Assembly (NCBI RefSeq): GCF_030936135.1
Contig: NC_082631.1
Location: 986,721-1,050,720 of the forward strand
Reading direction: 5' to 3'
DNA from: Gavia stellata
Taxonomy: Eukaryota > Chordata > Aves > Gaviiformes > Gaviidae
DNA length: 64,000 nt
Part shown: positions 1 to 11,897 of the stretch, piece by piece
Position numbering within the stretch: position 1 is the first letter of the stretch
How the letters are laid out: every line of letters begins with the position of its first letter
Program-made: the position numbers and the translations under genes
The notes under the pieces: generated by a model
Database searches by the model: none
The model's input: the letters and a program-made list of their open reading frames with translations, nothing else
Told to the model about the DNA's origin: nothing

Positions 1-3000
1 CTTAAATATCCGAAATCCTCCGCCCGGAGACGCAAAACCTGCTCATGTTTGTCCTCGTTTCCCGTTGGTTTTGTTAAAACAGCTGATTTTTCTATATATT
101 TTCTTGCTTTAAAATCAGAGCGGTTCTTGCAGAGGTATTAAGGTTCTCCTGCTGTAGAAAATTGAGCTTTTTACCCTCAAATAAAAAGGCTGCGTCGTAT
201 TTGGGGCCGGCACTGGAGTATTAGCTCGAGCGTAACTGGTTTTTTGGCAGCTCTTCGGTATTACACAGGTCTGAGGATTGTAGACCAGAAATTAGAGGCA
301 CAATTTGGTGCGCCTTTACTCCTGGTTAGGCTTCATCCCAGCACAGATTTATTTAAATGCTTAAAAAGCGTTTAGTGCTGGTGTCTGGCGAAGCTCTGTG
401 AACACAGGAGGAGTCTGAGATGAGGGTAAGGAGGAGGAAAACCTTGCCCGCTATCCAAAGCACCGGAAACTCCCTATTTTATTTTATTATCCTCTGTTTT
501 TGCTAGCTCTTCCTAGGAAAAGCCTTATCCGCAGCTTCAGCCCAGGCTGCCCACGCAGCCCTTGGTGAGCAACATCCAACGTACGGACTCGGACTTTGGA
601 TCATCAAAATAACGTTCCCAGGGTCGCGTCCGGGTCTGCGGCTGCCGTTGGCTTTGGATATTGGTGTGGAAATTCGGATATCCAGGTGAATCAGGTACCA
701 AAAGTGCTTGGTTTTGATTTCTCTGCCCGCAAAACAGCGCGAGAGCGGCCGTCCTGGGCTGCGACGGCGATGTTTTTAGTTAAATCCTCCCCGTTTCCTT
801 CTGCATCGCTTCTCGTTTGGTGTTTACGGGGTTTATGACAGATGCCTTATCTCTCCGTTTGCTTTCAAGTTGTGCAATCGGACGGCGCCCGCTCGTATCT
901 TTATCGGTGCGGTGGCTGGTTTTGGTACAGAACAGTCTGGTTGTGGAGTGAAAAAAGGAGCAAAAAGTGGTATATTGAAAAATAAGAGGTGGTTTATTTT
1001 CCCTGAAGTCCACTTTTCTCGCTCAGTCAGTATCCAGGATGAATTAAGCAGCGACTCTACGAACAAACCGTCCTGTACCGAAGCGTTCCAATTCAATTGC
1101 TGGAACAAATTCAATATTTTCCGTGCCTTTTGTTTGCGGTGTTGGGAAGGGCCCTTGGATCAAGGGTCGCTCAGTCGCCGCTTCTTAGTCGAGTGTCAAA
1201 CGCAGGGTGTTATTAAAGGAGTGCCGAAGTCGAAAGAAGTCGGACTTGCGATATAAACCACAACTATTAAGGGGGAAAAAAGGCTACATGCGAGAATTAA
1301 TTAATAGAAAAAAACGCTGGAAGTGTCTGAGCCTCGAGCGAGGCTCGTTAGGTGGACGAATTAATTCAGATCTGGAGGGCTGAGATACCCCCATGCCAAT
1401 ACTGAGTCTCGGAAGATAAAGCTGAGAGGTATAGAAGAGGTATGGATATACGGATGGAACTGAAATTCAGTTTTCCGCTGCGTTAGGGCAGAGCTGCACG
1501 GGCTGTCGTGGCTCTTAAAAAAAAATCAGAGGGCGCTTGCCGGAAGAAATCAGTGCCCACCGGACTACCTGGCGCTTCCTGAAGCCGTTTTCTGTACTCA
1601 CGCAACTATTTGGACCCAACACGACCTTGGAATTTATTTTGGGAGGATTATCGCAAATGGAGATGCGTATTTTCCTGGACGCGTACGCTGACTGTTCTCC
1701 CTTTTGGGCTTGTTTCGGGTGGGTTTTCCCCACCCGATTTGCTGGGAAACTGAGATTTTAATACTAATTTATACGTGTTTTGAAATGCTAGCAGGAGGTC
1801 TTGGTGGTAGAGCACCGCCGTGTGTTAGTGGTGGCTTGGGGTGAGCAAAATCCGACTGCAGCCCGTGGAAAATACTGAGTCTCGTGACTGTTTTCAACTG
1901 AATTGTCTTTTCATCCCGGAGCTGGACGAACCCTGCAGAGCGCAGCCTTTGTTTGCTCCAACAGCCTTCATCAGATAAGATTCCCCAGACAAAACAAAAG
2001 TGTTTTTGGCAAGATACCTCCTCTCAGCGTCTGTTTTTTGGCGGGCGCGGAGTCGGGTGGCCTTGTGCATCGAGCCGGAGCTGATCTGTCCCACGGAGGT
2101 GAGATGTTGAAGCCTGGGATCTCTCTTGGTGGTGACCTCCTCTCGGCTGATGATCGCTCGGCCGCTTAAATGGAGAAGAAACTCAAAGTGGAGAGGTAAG
2201 GGATGGTCTCCAGGCTGGACATGATGCACTAGCTGGAAGACGATGTCTTTTTGAGGGTCTCCTGCTTCTTTTAAAGCCTTTTCGGTGACACGGTGAGGAG
2301 TTCAGGACACTCCAGAAGTGAAGAAAGAGTGTAGAAACCTTGAAATGGGGAATCTTCTGAGGTTGACCCAAAGCTGAGAGGTACAGAGGGTCTTGGGGGG
2401 GCCGTGGAGCTTGGAGAACTGTCCCAGAGTGGACGTCGGAGGTGGGAGAGACCCGCGACCTTGCCTGCTCTGCAGGTCCCAAGCAGAGGGAGCAGCGAGC
2501 CTTGGCGACACCTAAATCTGCCTTTTTGCGACCGTATTTATCATCTTGGGGTAACTGCAAAGGTGTTTTTTTGCTTTCCTATGAGAGTCTCACCTGTCTC
2601 ACCTTCTCCCAGGCGTTTTTCTTCATTAGGGGAACGTAGCTGGGACCTCGGTGGATTTATAGGAATGAAATCAGCTTAAAATAGGAGCTTCCAGGTGAGG
2701 AGGAGCACTTAAATGATTTCTGGGGCCAATATTAGCAGGTTCCTCGTTAGCAAGCGCGCTGCTGGAAAATTTGGGGGAGTCTTAGGAGGGGCTGAGGGGT
2801 GAATTTTAGTGGAAAATGTAAGAACGCTCAAAACATCACTAATATAATTCTGTTTAGTAAAGCTGTGACACTAAAGATTAAGGTTATTCGCATTATGTAC
2901 ACGCTTGGAGTATAAAATTCCGTGTACGTTGGTTGATTGTGAAGGTGTTTAAATACAATCGGATTTCTCCGGTGTATAAGAGCATCAGGAATGGCCGTAA

Positions 3001-5691
3001 CTCGTTTGGCACACGCCGTTAGTCTTCGCTCTTGCCGCACTTAGAGGTCTGTGCCATGCCGTCGGTTTAGTTGGGAGAGAAACCCTCGCCTGAAATCCTG
3101 GGCTGCTGCAGGATGGATGTTCCTCTCCTTTAGCAAACATAAAAATGCCGAGTTTTCGGATTACTTTATTTTTTTTTCATATCCAAATGCCTCTTTCCGA
3201 AGAGCCGGCGACCGGGGTTTCCGTATGATACCTTGGATTTCTCTAATGCGGTATTAAAAAGTCAGGATCTGATGGAAAAAGTGAATTTGTAGGAAAACTT
3301 TGTAATTTAACAACAACCAAAGTTACGAGTGCCAACCTTTTTGAGTTAAAACCCGCTTTCTTGAAGCGGAGTACCTGCTAAATCCTAATTTTGCCTCTGA
3401 CTTCCCAGGTAAATCGGAGTAAAGGTATTCCAGCTGTTCTCCCAAGCTTTTCAGTTACGGGATAGTTCATTGTAAGGTGGTTGTTCTAGCTTTAATACAA
3501 ACCTTTTTGTAACGTAACGCTCTTTTCAGGTACTACATGAATCGTTTGCAAGTCTTGTAGTGTTTGTTTTCTTGGTTTTAGCCTCTTTAGGGGAAAAAAA
3601 TCCTTATTTTCACTGTTTCTGGGGGGTTTGTGACATCCCTTACACCCCGTCCTCTTCAAGTCTTGACTTAAATTCACCCTTTAACCAGGATTAAAAAGTT
3701 TTTCCCCCAACTTAACGCCGTTGCCAGAGGATGCTGGAGAGAAAACCTCGTTAAACAAGTCTGAAAACTTAAATTACTGGTGCTACAGCGCTCAGATCGT
3801 GTAGGTTTTTAGAAGACTGAAAATAGCGATTTATTTTTTTCAGTACGTTGCTATGGGAGTGTTTTTATAGGAAACTGGTGAATTCTGCCGCTGAAGGAAG
3901 AGTTGCTCTTTGGAGTGACTCCTTTCTTCCTCCCCAAAGGAAATTTAAGAGCCACTGAACATGCAGAAGGTAAATTATGTTCCAAAAAAATAAGTCTTTT
4001 AAGTAAGTGGCCTCTTCCTCCAAGCTTCTGAGTTTGGTTATGGGGAACCAGAGACGAAAGCAAGTCCCTTCTGCATCTGTTGGAGGCTGTGGCTGTCACT
4101 AGCTGGAATAAAAACAGTATTTGCAAGAAAAATCAACCCGTATTTGAGATTTAATCCATTTTATGTTGTCAGATAAGTCTGATTAGTGATACAGGTGTGA
4201 ATCGTGGCATTCACAGAGCGGGTCTGTTAACGGAGATACTTGTGAAACATCACTGCTAACAGAATTAGGGGGTTTTTAGGTTTATAATCACTAAAAAGAA
4301 CCAGAAGTTGCCAGGACGGATCATGAGTTGTATCAGAAAACGTAGGGAGGCAGAAGCACGCAACGCCGCCGGGTGTTTCGAGCTTTCCGTGGATTTACCT
4401 GCCTGCAGGGAGCTGCTGGGTCATCTGGGAGAAGAAATGGTGGTGTGAGTATTTAACGAGCTCCTTTAGCCTGGGTGCAGGCTTTGGTGCGTGTTTTACC
4501 CTTCCAGCTGCTTTGCTGTCCGCCTTCCTCCGGGGTGGGCTTCCTTAGGAAGGCGACCCGGCAGCAAACTGTGTACGGCACTCATAAGATCAGCTTAACC
4601 TCTGAAAAACCAGCGCTAAAATGTCCATTAAAACCTGGCAGTAATTGCAGTGGTGTGACAAAGCCCTGAGCAACCTGTTTGAAGTACTGAAGTCAGTCCT
4701 GCTGTGAGCAGGAGACCTCCAGACATTCCTTTCAACCTTCGGTATTTCTCGCCCCGGGGGCAGGTGAGTCTTGCTTTGCTTTAGCTGAATTTTCCGCGCC
4801 CGCTTGCTAGGGCTGAGCTTAAAGTTAGTCGGAGCTGTTAAGCCGGTCCTTCTTTGGCCTCTTGGGTTTTGTGTGTGTTAATACCTGCTGAATTCCTTTT
4901 GTTGGGGGGGAAAAAAGCGTCGTGTCTTGGTCTGTCCTGCCCCTTAAAACGAAATTAAGGATTTTTTTTTAAATGGTTTAATGTGTTTATTGGCTCTAAT
5001 ATAGGGCGAGCTGGCTCTGGAGGCGTGGTGGGTATTTCACAAGCGCAGGCGATGTTAAAAAGGCGTTGGTTGTGGTTACGGTCATCGTCCTAGAGATTGC
5101 CTTTGCCGGGAGGAGCTTAAATCTCGTCTTCAGTGCTTTTTTTAGGTCATTTCTGTGAAAAGCCGGAGCGTGAGCGATTTGCTGTTCTTGCCTTAGGGCT
5201 GCGGATGGGTTCGAGACCTCTTGGAAGCTGCTAAGCCAGGCTTTGAGGTGCCTAAAGCTGGGCAGCAGTCCCGGGCGTTGGGTTAAACCCGGGTCTTGGA
5301 ACTGGTTTAAAGGACTTTCTGGGCTGGAAAGACCTTTTTGAGTAATCTGCAGGTTGGGTTTTTTTCTTGTTTGGGGAAAGGTGCTTGTTGGAGCTCTCAA
5401 AGAGGTGTATTGGGTTGGTTCGCTCAAATTAAGTCATTTTTCTCAGTATACTTAAATTCTGAAGCGTGCACGCTTTGAACAATGGTCTGGACCGTTGTCT
5501 CGGATCCCTTCGCCCGTCCACATCTGCGTTGCGATGCTTTTCGTCGCCAAGGGTTCCTGGGTTTCTGACTCATACGTATCATTACCTACAAATAAAAACG
5601 GAAATCTGGAGAACAGAAAGGCAAAGGATAAAAGTTAGCGACCTTTTTTTGGCTGTAATCCTGCATTAACGTGCGTTTCTTTTCCTTACAG
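1..5691. other. Unannotated upstream region, no confident gene
   Basis: This is unique-looking sequence of mixed composition. ORFs are short and overlap on both strands without homology I recognise. Two short segments bounded by splice-like sites (4,409-4,444 and 4,712-4,763) lie before the orphan exon but are too short to call. No tandem array, LINE fragment or RNA gene was seen. Confidence 0.5.
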
Positions 5692-5785
5692 ATCTTTCTT
5701 TCAATAGTAGCTTCGAAAATGAAGGTCAGAGGGTTCAGCTGGTGAAGAAGAACCGAACACCTCGAAGGGTCAACTCTGATTTCAG
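5692..5785 (+). CDS. Orphan exon-like segment, gene not recognised
   Basis: A 94-base stretch lies between a strong acceptor (TTTCTTTTCCTTACAG, ends 5,691) and donor GTAATT (5,786). Only one frame is open; it needs one base from a preceding exon and ends with two bases of a codon. The product (first residue completed from the previous exon) reads LSFNSSFENEG then QRVQLVKKNRTPRRVNSDF. This is a hydrophilic, basic segment with a Thr-Pro-Arg-Arg site like a CDK target or NLS. The other two frames have stops. I do not recognise the family. It could be an exon of the gene 5' of BRD4 or an unusual upstream exon, and it is not known BRD4 sequence. Confidence 0.4.
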
Positions 5786-7478
5786 GTAATTATCCTGAAT
5801 TTTACTCCTTTGCTGATAAGTGCGTGTTTTACGGGGTGCAGCTTATTTCCAGCGTTTCGGGGCAGTAATGTCTCTTTTGGGGGTGTCACTGGAGAGAAGG
5901 TGATGTAAAAAAGGACCGCAGGAATTAATTACAGCCGGGACTGAGCTGCACTCGTTGCCCTCGAGTGCTTTGGATTGAGTAAATCTCGTACAAGCCGCTG
6001 CAAACGTGTCCCTGGATTTGCCGGATTTACCGATAAGTGTTTGCCGGTGCGAGTGAGTAGAGACCGGGTTATGTGAACCTCCGGCTTCGTTAAGGCTGGC
6101 TCAAACTTGATTGTCCTGATACTTCATTAGATACCGAATTTCAATCCGTTTTACCAAGGGAGCTGATTCCAGCAGGGAAAATCAGAGGTGGAAACAGCGG
6201 AGAGCTGAGGTGAGAGCACAAGGTCAGGGAGAAGCTTCACACGCGTGAAGTAATTCAGAGTTTTCTGTATCTTGGCTTGTTTCCGATATTTAGGAATATC
6301 AGACACAAGGTTTTTTGCTCCCCTTCACGTACGTGTACAGCTGTATCTCCCATACCCCTCGGCCGATGCTTTGAGCGAGTCCCGGTGGTCTCCCCACAGC
6401 TCCCACCAAGTCCGAATTTGGGCACTTTCCGCTCAGTTGGGTGTTGTTGGGAGCCTCTTTCCCTCTCGGATACTCATCAGGCAGCGCTGCGCGGAGCTGC
6501 CTTCTCCTGGGGGTTTGTATTCCACCCAGCTCAGGAAAACAGGACGCAAATGTGATGGGGTTTGGTGTCTTTACCCAGAATTTGCTCTTCTGAGCGTGTT
6601 TTGTTTCTGGTAGCTTGCTCTACAAGGCTTGGTAGTAAATGGGGAGAATCACCCCAAATACACAACTATTGTTTTTTCCTGGTTTCAGCTTTAAAAGTAC
6701 TCGGTTGGCTTTGCGACATCTGAATATTTTGGCAAGATTGGAGCTTTATTATCTCCAATAACTTACTATTTCTAATAATAATAATCTTCAAAGTGTGTGT
6801 GATTACAGACATAGCCCAGACACGATGAGCGATCGGCTTTCTGAAGTCTCGGGTGGGAAAGGCTGTATTTTAAATACCCAGCCGCTCTAGGAATGGCTTG
6901 ATCTCGCAGGATTTTTTTGTTAGTGGACAGCAAGAAGCAAAATTGAGGGGGGAAAACTTCACCTTTCCGGGAGAAAAGCAGCTCTTGCAAGTTTTAGTGG
7001 TGTAGTCAGTGGGCATCAAATCTTTTTTATTCTCAAACTGCAAAGGTGGAAATAGCCTCACGCTCGGGTCATACCTGTAGGATGCTTAAATTTGGCACTG
7101 TAGTTGAAAAATGATAGTAGAATGGGTAAAAAACATCGTTTTTTCTGACTTGGAATAGATAAACTTCTTTTCAACAACTTTTCTGAGTTGTGGAGTCACC
7201 TACATCCAGGTCCTGCCGTCTTCTCCATCCACCTCGGTGCGCCGGGTGCTCTGGGGATTGATGGAATTGAGTTTGGGATAATGATGTTGGGTGCCGCTGT
7301 CTTGAAACAGATAACTGGGGGAAGGCTCAGACTTGATAAGTTAACTACGAAGATAACTAGCAGCCAACTAGTTTGGACTATACTCATGGGACAGCTACGG
7401 TGAGATGCGCCGACGTGCAAATCCGTATCCTTTGGCACCGTCCGTCTGCCGTAACGAGAGCCGGTGGCAGTTGGGGAT
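5786..7478. other. Unannotated stretch between orphan exon and LTR-like element
   Basis: I see no coding exon, tandem array or recognisable transposon here. ORFs are short and unsupported. Confidence 0.5.
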
Positions 7479-7635
7479 GTGCCGGCAGGTGAGGACGCGG
7501 TGCCAAGCTTGGATGGTGTCGTAGAGTGGTGGTGGGACCTTAAGTTCACGCCTCTAATCTTGGGCCGGTGGACAGAGGACCCGCCGCTTGGTGGTGCTGG
7601 GGACGTCTCCGTTGATCCCACCGGATGGAGAGGCT
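7479..7635. repeat. Left copy of a flanking direct repeat around the LTR-like/minisatellite block
   Basis: The segment runs from GGCAGGTGAGGACGCGGTG through GTGGTGGTGGGACCTTAA to GATCCCACCGGATGG. It is repeated with roughly 80% similarity at 9,606-9,775. The two copies bracket the 42-bp array. They could be a pre-existing tandem duplication interrupted by the element, or arms of the element itself. Confidence 0.65.
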
Positions 7636-8209
7636 TTAGGGTTGTGGGTTGACCTTGGCTGGCCGCGGGTGCCCACCCAGCTGCTCCCGCTCCACCGCTG
7701 GACCTGGGGGAGAAAAAACGCAATGAAAGGCTCATGGGTCGAGCTAAGGACAGGGAGATCGCTCAGCGATCACTGTCACGGGCAAAACAGGCTCAACGTG
7801 GGGAAATCAACTTAATTTATTGCCAATCAAAGGTCAGAGAAGGATAATGAGAAATAAAACAAAATCTTAAACACCTTCCCTTCTTCCCGGGCTCAACTTC
7901 ACTCCCGATTTCTCCACCTCCTTCCCCCCGAGCGGCGCAGAGGGACGGGGAATGGGGGTTGCGGTCAGTTCATCGCACGTTGTCTCTGCCGCTCCTTCCT
8001 CACGCTCTTCTCCTGCTCCAGCGTGGGGTCCCTCCCACGGGAGCCACTCCTCCACGAACTTCTCCAACGTGGGTCCTTCCCACGGGCTGCAGTTCTTCAC
8101 GAACTGCTCCAGCGTGGGTCCCCCACGGGCTCACGGGTCCTGCCCAGAAATGCTGCTTCAGCGTGGGCTCCTCGCCGAGGGGTCACAGCTTCCTTCAGGG
8201 CACATCCCC
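7636..8209. mobile_element. Fragment of an avian LTR/ERV-type interspersed repeat (non-coding)
   Basis: The sequence GGTTGACCTTGGCTGG, GTGCCCACCCAGCTGCTC, CACTGTCACGGGCAAAACAG, TTATTGCCAATCAAAGGTCA and GAGCGGCGCAGAGGGACGG is, from memory, characteristic of a high-copy repeat in bird genomes classed with LTR elements. It leads directly into degenerate CTCCAGCGTGGGTCC units and then the 42-bp array, so the array probably grew from the element's own short repeats. No gag/pol-like coding capacity is visible. The exact family needs a repeat-library search. Confidence 0.6.
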
Positions 8210-9605
8210 CTGCTCCGTTGTGGACCTCCGTGGGCTGGCGGGGTGGACAACCTGTTCCACTCTGGACCTCCGCGGGCTGGCGGGGTGGACAGTCTGCTCC
8301 GTCATGGACCTCCGCGGGCTGGCGGGGTGGACAGTCTGCTCCGTCATGGACCTCCGCGGGCTGGCGGGGTGGACAGTCTGCTCCACCGTGGACCTCCACG
8401 GGCTGGCGGGGTGGACGCCTGCTCCGTTACGGACCTCCACGGGCTGGCGGGGTGGACGCCTGCTCCGTTACGGACCTCCGCAGGCTGGCGGGGTGGACAA
8501 CCTGCTCCGTCGCGGACCTCCGTGGGCTGGCGGGGTGGATGCCTGCTCTGTTGCGTACCTTCTTGGGCTGGCGGGGTGGACAGTCCGCTCCGTTACGGAC
8601 CTCCACGGGCTGGCGGGGTGGACAATCTGTTCCACCGTGGACCTCCGCGGGCTGGCGGGGTGGACGCCTGCTCTGTTGCGTACCTTCTTGGGCTGGCGGG
8701 GTGGACAGTCCGCTCTGTTGCGGACCTCCGCGGGCTGGCGGGGTGGACAATCTGTTCCACCGTGGACCTCCACGGGCTGGCGGGGTGGATGCCTGCTCTG
8801 TTGTGTACCTTCTTGGGCTGGCGGGGTGGACAGTCCGCTCTGTTGCGGACCTCCGCGGGCTGGCGGGGTGGACAATCTGTTCCACCGTGGACCTCCACGG
8901 GCTGGCGGGGTGGATGCCTGCTCTGTTGTGTACCTTCTTGGGCTGGCGGGGTGGACAGTCTGCTCCGTCATGGACCTCCGCGGGCTGGCGGGGTGGACAG
9001 TCTGCTCCGTCATGGACCTCCGTGGGCTGGCGGGGTGGACAGTCTGTTCCACCGTGGACCTCCGTGGGCTGGCGGGGTGGACAGTCTGTTCCACCGTGGA
9101 CCTCCGTGGGCTGGCGGGGTGGACAGCCTGCTCCGTTACGGACCTCCGCAGGCTGGCGGGGTGGACAATCTGTTCCACCGTGGACCTCCGTGGGCTGGCG
9201 GGGTGGACAATCTGCTCCGTCGCGGACCTCCGCGGGCTGGCGGGGTGGATGCCTGCTCTGTTGCGTACCTTCTTGGGCTGGCGGGGTGGACAGTCCGCTC
9301 CGTTACGGACCTCCACGGGCTGGCGGGGTGGACAATCTGTTCCACTATGGACCTCCGCGGGCTGGCGGGGTGGACAGTCTGCTCCGTCGCGGACCTCCGC
9401 GGGCTGGCGGGGTGGACAATCTGTTCCACCGTGGACCTCCACGGGCTGGCGGGGTGGACAATCTATTCCACCGTGGACTTCCACGGGCTGGTGGGGTGGA
9501 TGCCTGCTCTGTTGTGTACCTTCTTGGGCTGGTGGGGTGGACAATCTGCTCCGTCGCGGACCTCCGCGGGCTGGCGGGGTGGATGTTTGTTCCGATGCGG
9601 ACCTC
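8210..9605. repeat. 42-bp minisatellite, about 33 copies
   Basis: The unit combines GGACCTCCGCGGGCTGGCGG with GGTGGACAGTCTGCTCCGTC plus two bases, repeated with variants in the last third (TCCGTCAT, TCCACCGT, TCCGTTAC, TCTGTTGCGTACCTTCTT). The period of 42 is divisible by three and the unit has no stop in several frames. All long ORFs here on both strands (up to about 610 codons) are therefore artefacts of the repeat. Variant blocks recur as multi-unit groups, suggesting duplication of several units at a time. Confidence 0.95.
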
Positions 9606-9775
9606 GCAGGTGAGGACACGGTGTCAAGCTTGCAGGAGGCTGGGCAGGCGATGGACGTGGATGGTGTCGTGGAGTGGTGGTGGGACTTTAAATTCACCTC
9701 TAGATCTTGGAGAGAGGACCCGTCACACCGTGGTGCTGGGGGCATCTCCGCTGATCCCACTGGATGGGGGGACAA
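9606..9775. repeat. Right copy of the flanking direct repeat
   Basis: CAGGTGAGGACACGGTGTCA and later GATGGTGTCGTGGAGTGGTG, GATCCCACTGGATGG match 7,479-7,635. This copy carries an extra insert of about 25 bases (near 9,630-9,658). Confidence 0.65.
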
Positions 9776-10638
9776 TTTAGAGTTAAGGTAGGGGCTCTTC
9801 ATTCCTTAAGTCTAGCTTAGCATTTGATAGTGACTGGTTCTGGTATAAATCACCCTTCACAAATGTTTTTTGGCTTCTGGGATCATTCATTTTTCAGCAG
9901 AAGCGGATCGTGCCCGGAGTTCTGTCGGAAACTGCACGTGGGTGCAAAGAGGATCGGTTTGAGTTGTAAACTAAAACATAGAACTGTGCTGAGCCAGGGG
10001 AGAAAGCCGCTAAAATATTCACCGAGAATTTTCTGTGGCTCAAAAACTGCCTCAAAATTGGGAGGCTGAACCAAACGCAGCTGCTTTAAGCTTCAAGTAA
10101 TTTCTGTGCCGGCTTAGACACCCTCGTCCTTGAACATCTGCGGTAAAATGGTGTATAAAAACCTACCGCTGCATAAAACCACCTCTGGATATCTCCTGCC
10201 GCTTAATACGTCCAGCCTAACTTTATACTTGATAGTTCTGCAATAATACTGTAAGGTAGTAAGCAATAGAAGAAGTTGATTACTCTCTGCTCTTTGAAAT
10301 AGGGCAAAATCTTTACGGCGTAGACAGTTTTTGTGGCAGGGACTTGTTTGCTGTTAGGTGGGAGTTGTAGTGCAAAACCGCGTGGGTCTGTGGCTGTTTA
10401 AGCTCTTATATCAGGTGTAAAACTGCTCAAATTCCACTTTAACGTTACCTTTTTTCCTTTGAGCCGTGGAGAAAAGAGCCTAGAAATAGCTGCTCCCCCC
10501 AAAAATAGTGGGGATAACGAAATAAACTTAAATGACGATGTTTTTCTTGCTGTCCTAGCGGCGTAGATGTCCCAAAAAGCAGATGGAATCCCGATGGCTT
10601 AGGGCACAGGAATAAATAAAACTCCTCTGGCGTGGAAA
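9776..10638. other. Unannotated stretch
   Basis: AT-moderate unique sequence with no exon, array or transposon that I can support. Confidence 0.5.
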
Positions 10639-10870
10639 CCAGCCTTTGATCTTGGATTTCACGGGGTGAAACGTCCCTTTTCTTGCAGAAATCGCCGCTA
10701 AAACGGCGATAACCTCAAGGTCTGCAGAGGCACCGCGTCCCCCACGACTCGGGGAAGGGTTTGTGGTAGGCGTCCGACGATTCAGCCTTTGGATCTCACG
10801 TGATAATTTGGAGATATTTTAGTTTTTAAATATTCTGTATCCTATCTTGGAATTCTCGTGCTGTTTTAAA
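10639..10870. repeat. 232-bp direct duplication, copy 1
   Basis: The segment begins CCAGCCTTTGATCTTGG and ends GTGCTGTTTTAAA. It recurs 1,027 bases downstream at 11,666-11,897 with about four substitutions and no indels. The copies are in the same orientation and the flanks are unrelated. The internal CGCCGCTAAAACGGCG is a hairpin-capable inverted repeat. Confidence 0.95.
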
Positions 10871-11665
10871 ACCTGCTGTATTTAGGGCGCGGAGCGGACC
10901 GAAGCCATCGCAGAATTCAACATCTGACTCCTGAACGCATCCCGTGGGGCACCAAAAGGCACCAGCGGAGCTAAAATGAGCCGGGAAGCGCCGGGGTAAC
11001 ATCCGCACGGATAGAGGGGAAAAAAAAAAAACCCAAGCCGGCACAGGTAGCTGCGGCAGCCAGCGTCCCCGTCAGCACGGGAGCGAGGATTAGGGACGCT
11101 GACAACGGCCGCTGGCGGCGTGAAGGTTGGACCGGCTCCAGCTGATGCCGTCTGGCTGGTGGCGTGAATGCCCGCGCTCCCCGGCTGCCAAAATCGGTCA
11201 GACGGAAAAGTAAATCCCCTTCGCGCTTCCCCGCTGACACAGATTGCGTCATTAAAACGGGGGGGCCCCGCAGTGAAGGCGAATTACCAACGAGCGGGTT
11301 TTTCTTTGGGGGATCGTACTACGCGGGGTCGCGACGGGCGGCAAATCGCCCGCCGCAAGCTGCTAAATGAGGATTTCACGGTCCCCTTTCTGCAGGGAAT
11401 GGTTAAAAAAAATAAAGTGGAAATGGAAATGCAAATCGCTCGGAGGTGGGAAGCGACGCTGTGGGGTAAGAGTTGCAAATTCTCTTCCTCTGGATGTAAA
11501 TAAATTAACTTACGGCAGCGGCAAAGTAATTCCTGCGCTGGAAACTGCACCGGCGGGTCAGGTAGGGATAAAAAATAGGAAGCGTGAAGCTGAGCAGTCG
11601 CTCGGCTGCTCCCAGGGAGTTTCTGTAAGAGCCTGGTGAAAATGTGCTCACGCTGCGGACCAGCT
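10871..11665. other. CpG-rich interval between the duplication copies
   Basis: This stretch is noticeably richer in CpG (for example around 10,970-11,360) than its surroundings. It contains no supported exon. It could be a small CpG island or part of a larger duplicated unit; no promoter element was identified. Confidence 0.35.
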
Positions 11666-11897
11666 CCAGCCTTTGATCTTGGATTTCACGGGGTGAAACA
11701 TCCCTTTTCTTGCAGAAATCGCCGCTAAAACGGCGATAGCCTCAAGGTCTGCAGAGGCACCGCGTCCCCCACGACTCGGGGAAGGGTTTGTGGTAGGCGT
11801 CCGACGATTCAGCCTTTGGATCTCGCGTGATAATTTGGAGATATTTTAGTTTTTAAATATTCTGTATCCTATCTTGGAATTCTTGTGCTGTTTTAAA
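11666..11897. repeat. 232-bp direct duplication, copy 2
   Basis: The second copy of 10,639-10,870, with differences such as ACATCCC for ACGTCCC, GATAGCC for GATAACC, CTCGCGTG for CTCACGTG and TTCTTGTG for TTCTCGTG. The high identity implies a recent duplication or gene conversion. Confidence 0.95.

Noticed and set aside
4409..4763. Two short exon-like segments (4,409-4,444 and 4,712-4,763) with good donors
   Set aside because: They are too short to judge, the second acceptor has a poor polypyrimidine tract, and several frames are open. Mentioned only as possible partners of the orphan exon.
5195..5225. GGTTCGAGACC resembling a tRNA B box
   Set aside because: No matching A box at the right distance and no cloverleaf-forming arms were found around it.
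7952..9802. ORFs of 444-610 codons on both strands, looking like a large repetitive protein
   Set aside because: All are produced by the 42-bp minisatellite, which is open in several frames at once. No single frame is favoured and no splice or start context supports translation.
10871..11665. Possible BRD4 promoter or CpG island
   Set aside because: CpG is only moderately higher than in the rest of the window. No initiator, exon 1 donor or other promoter landmark could be identified.
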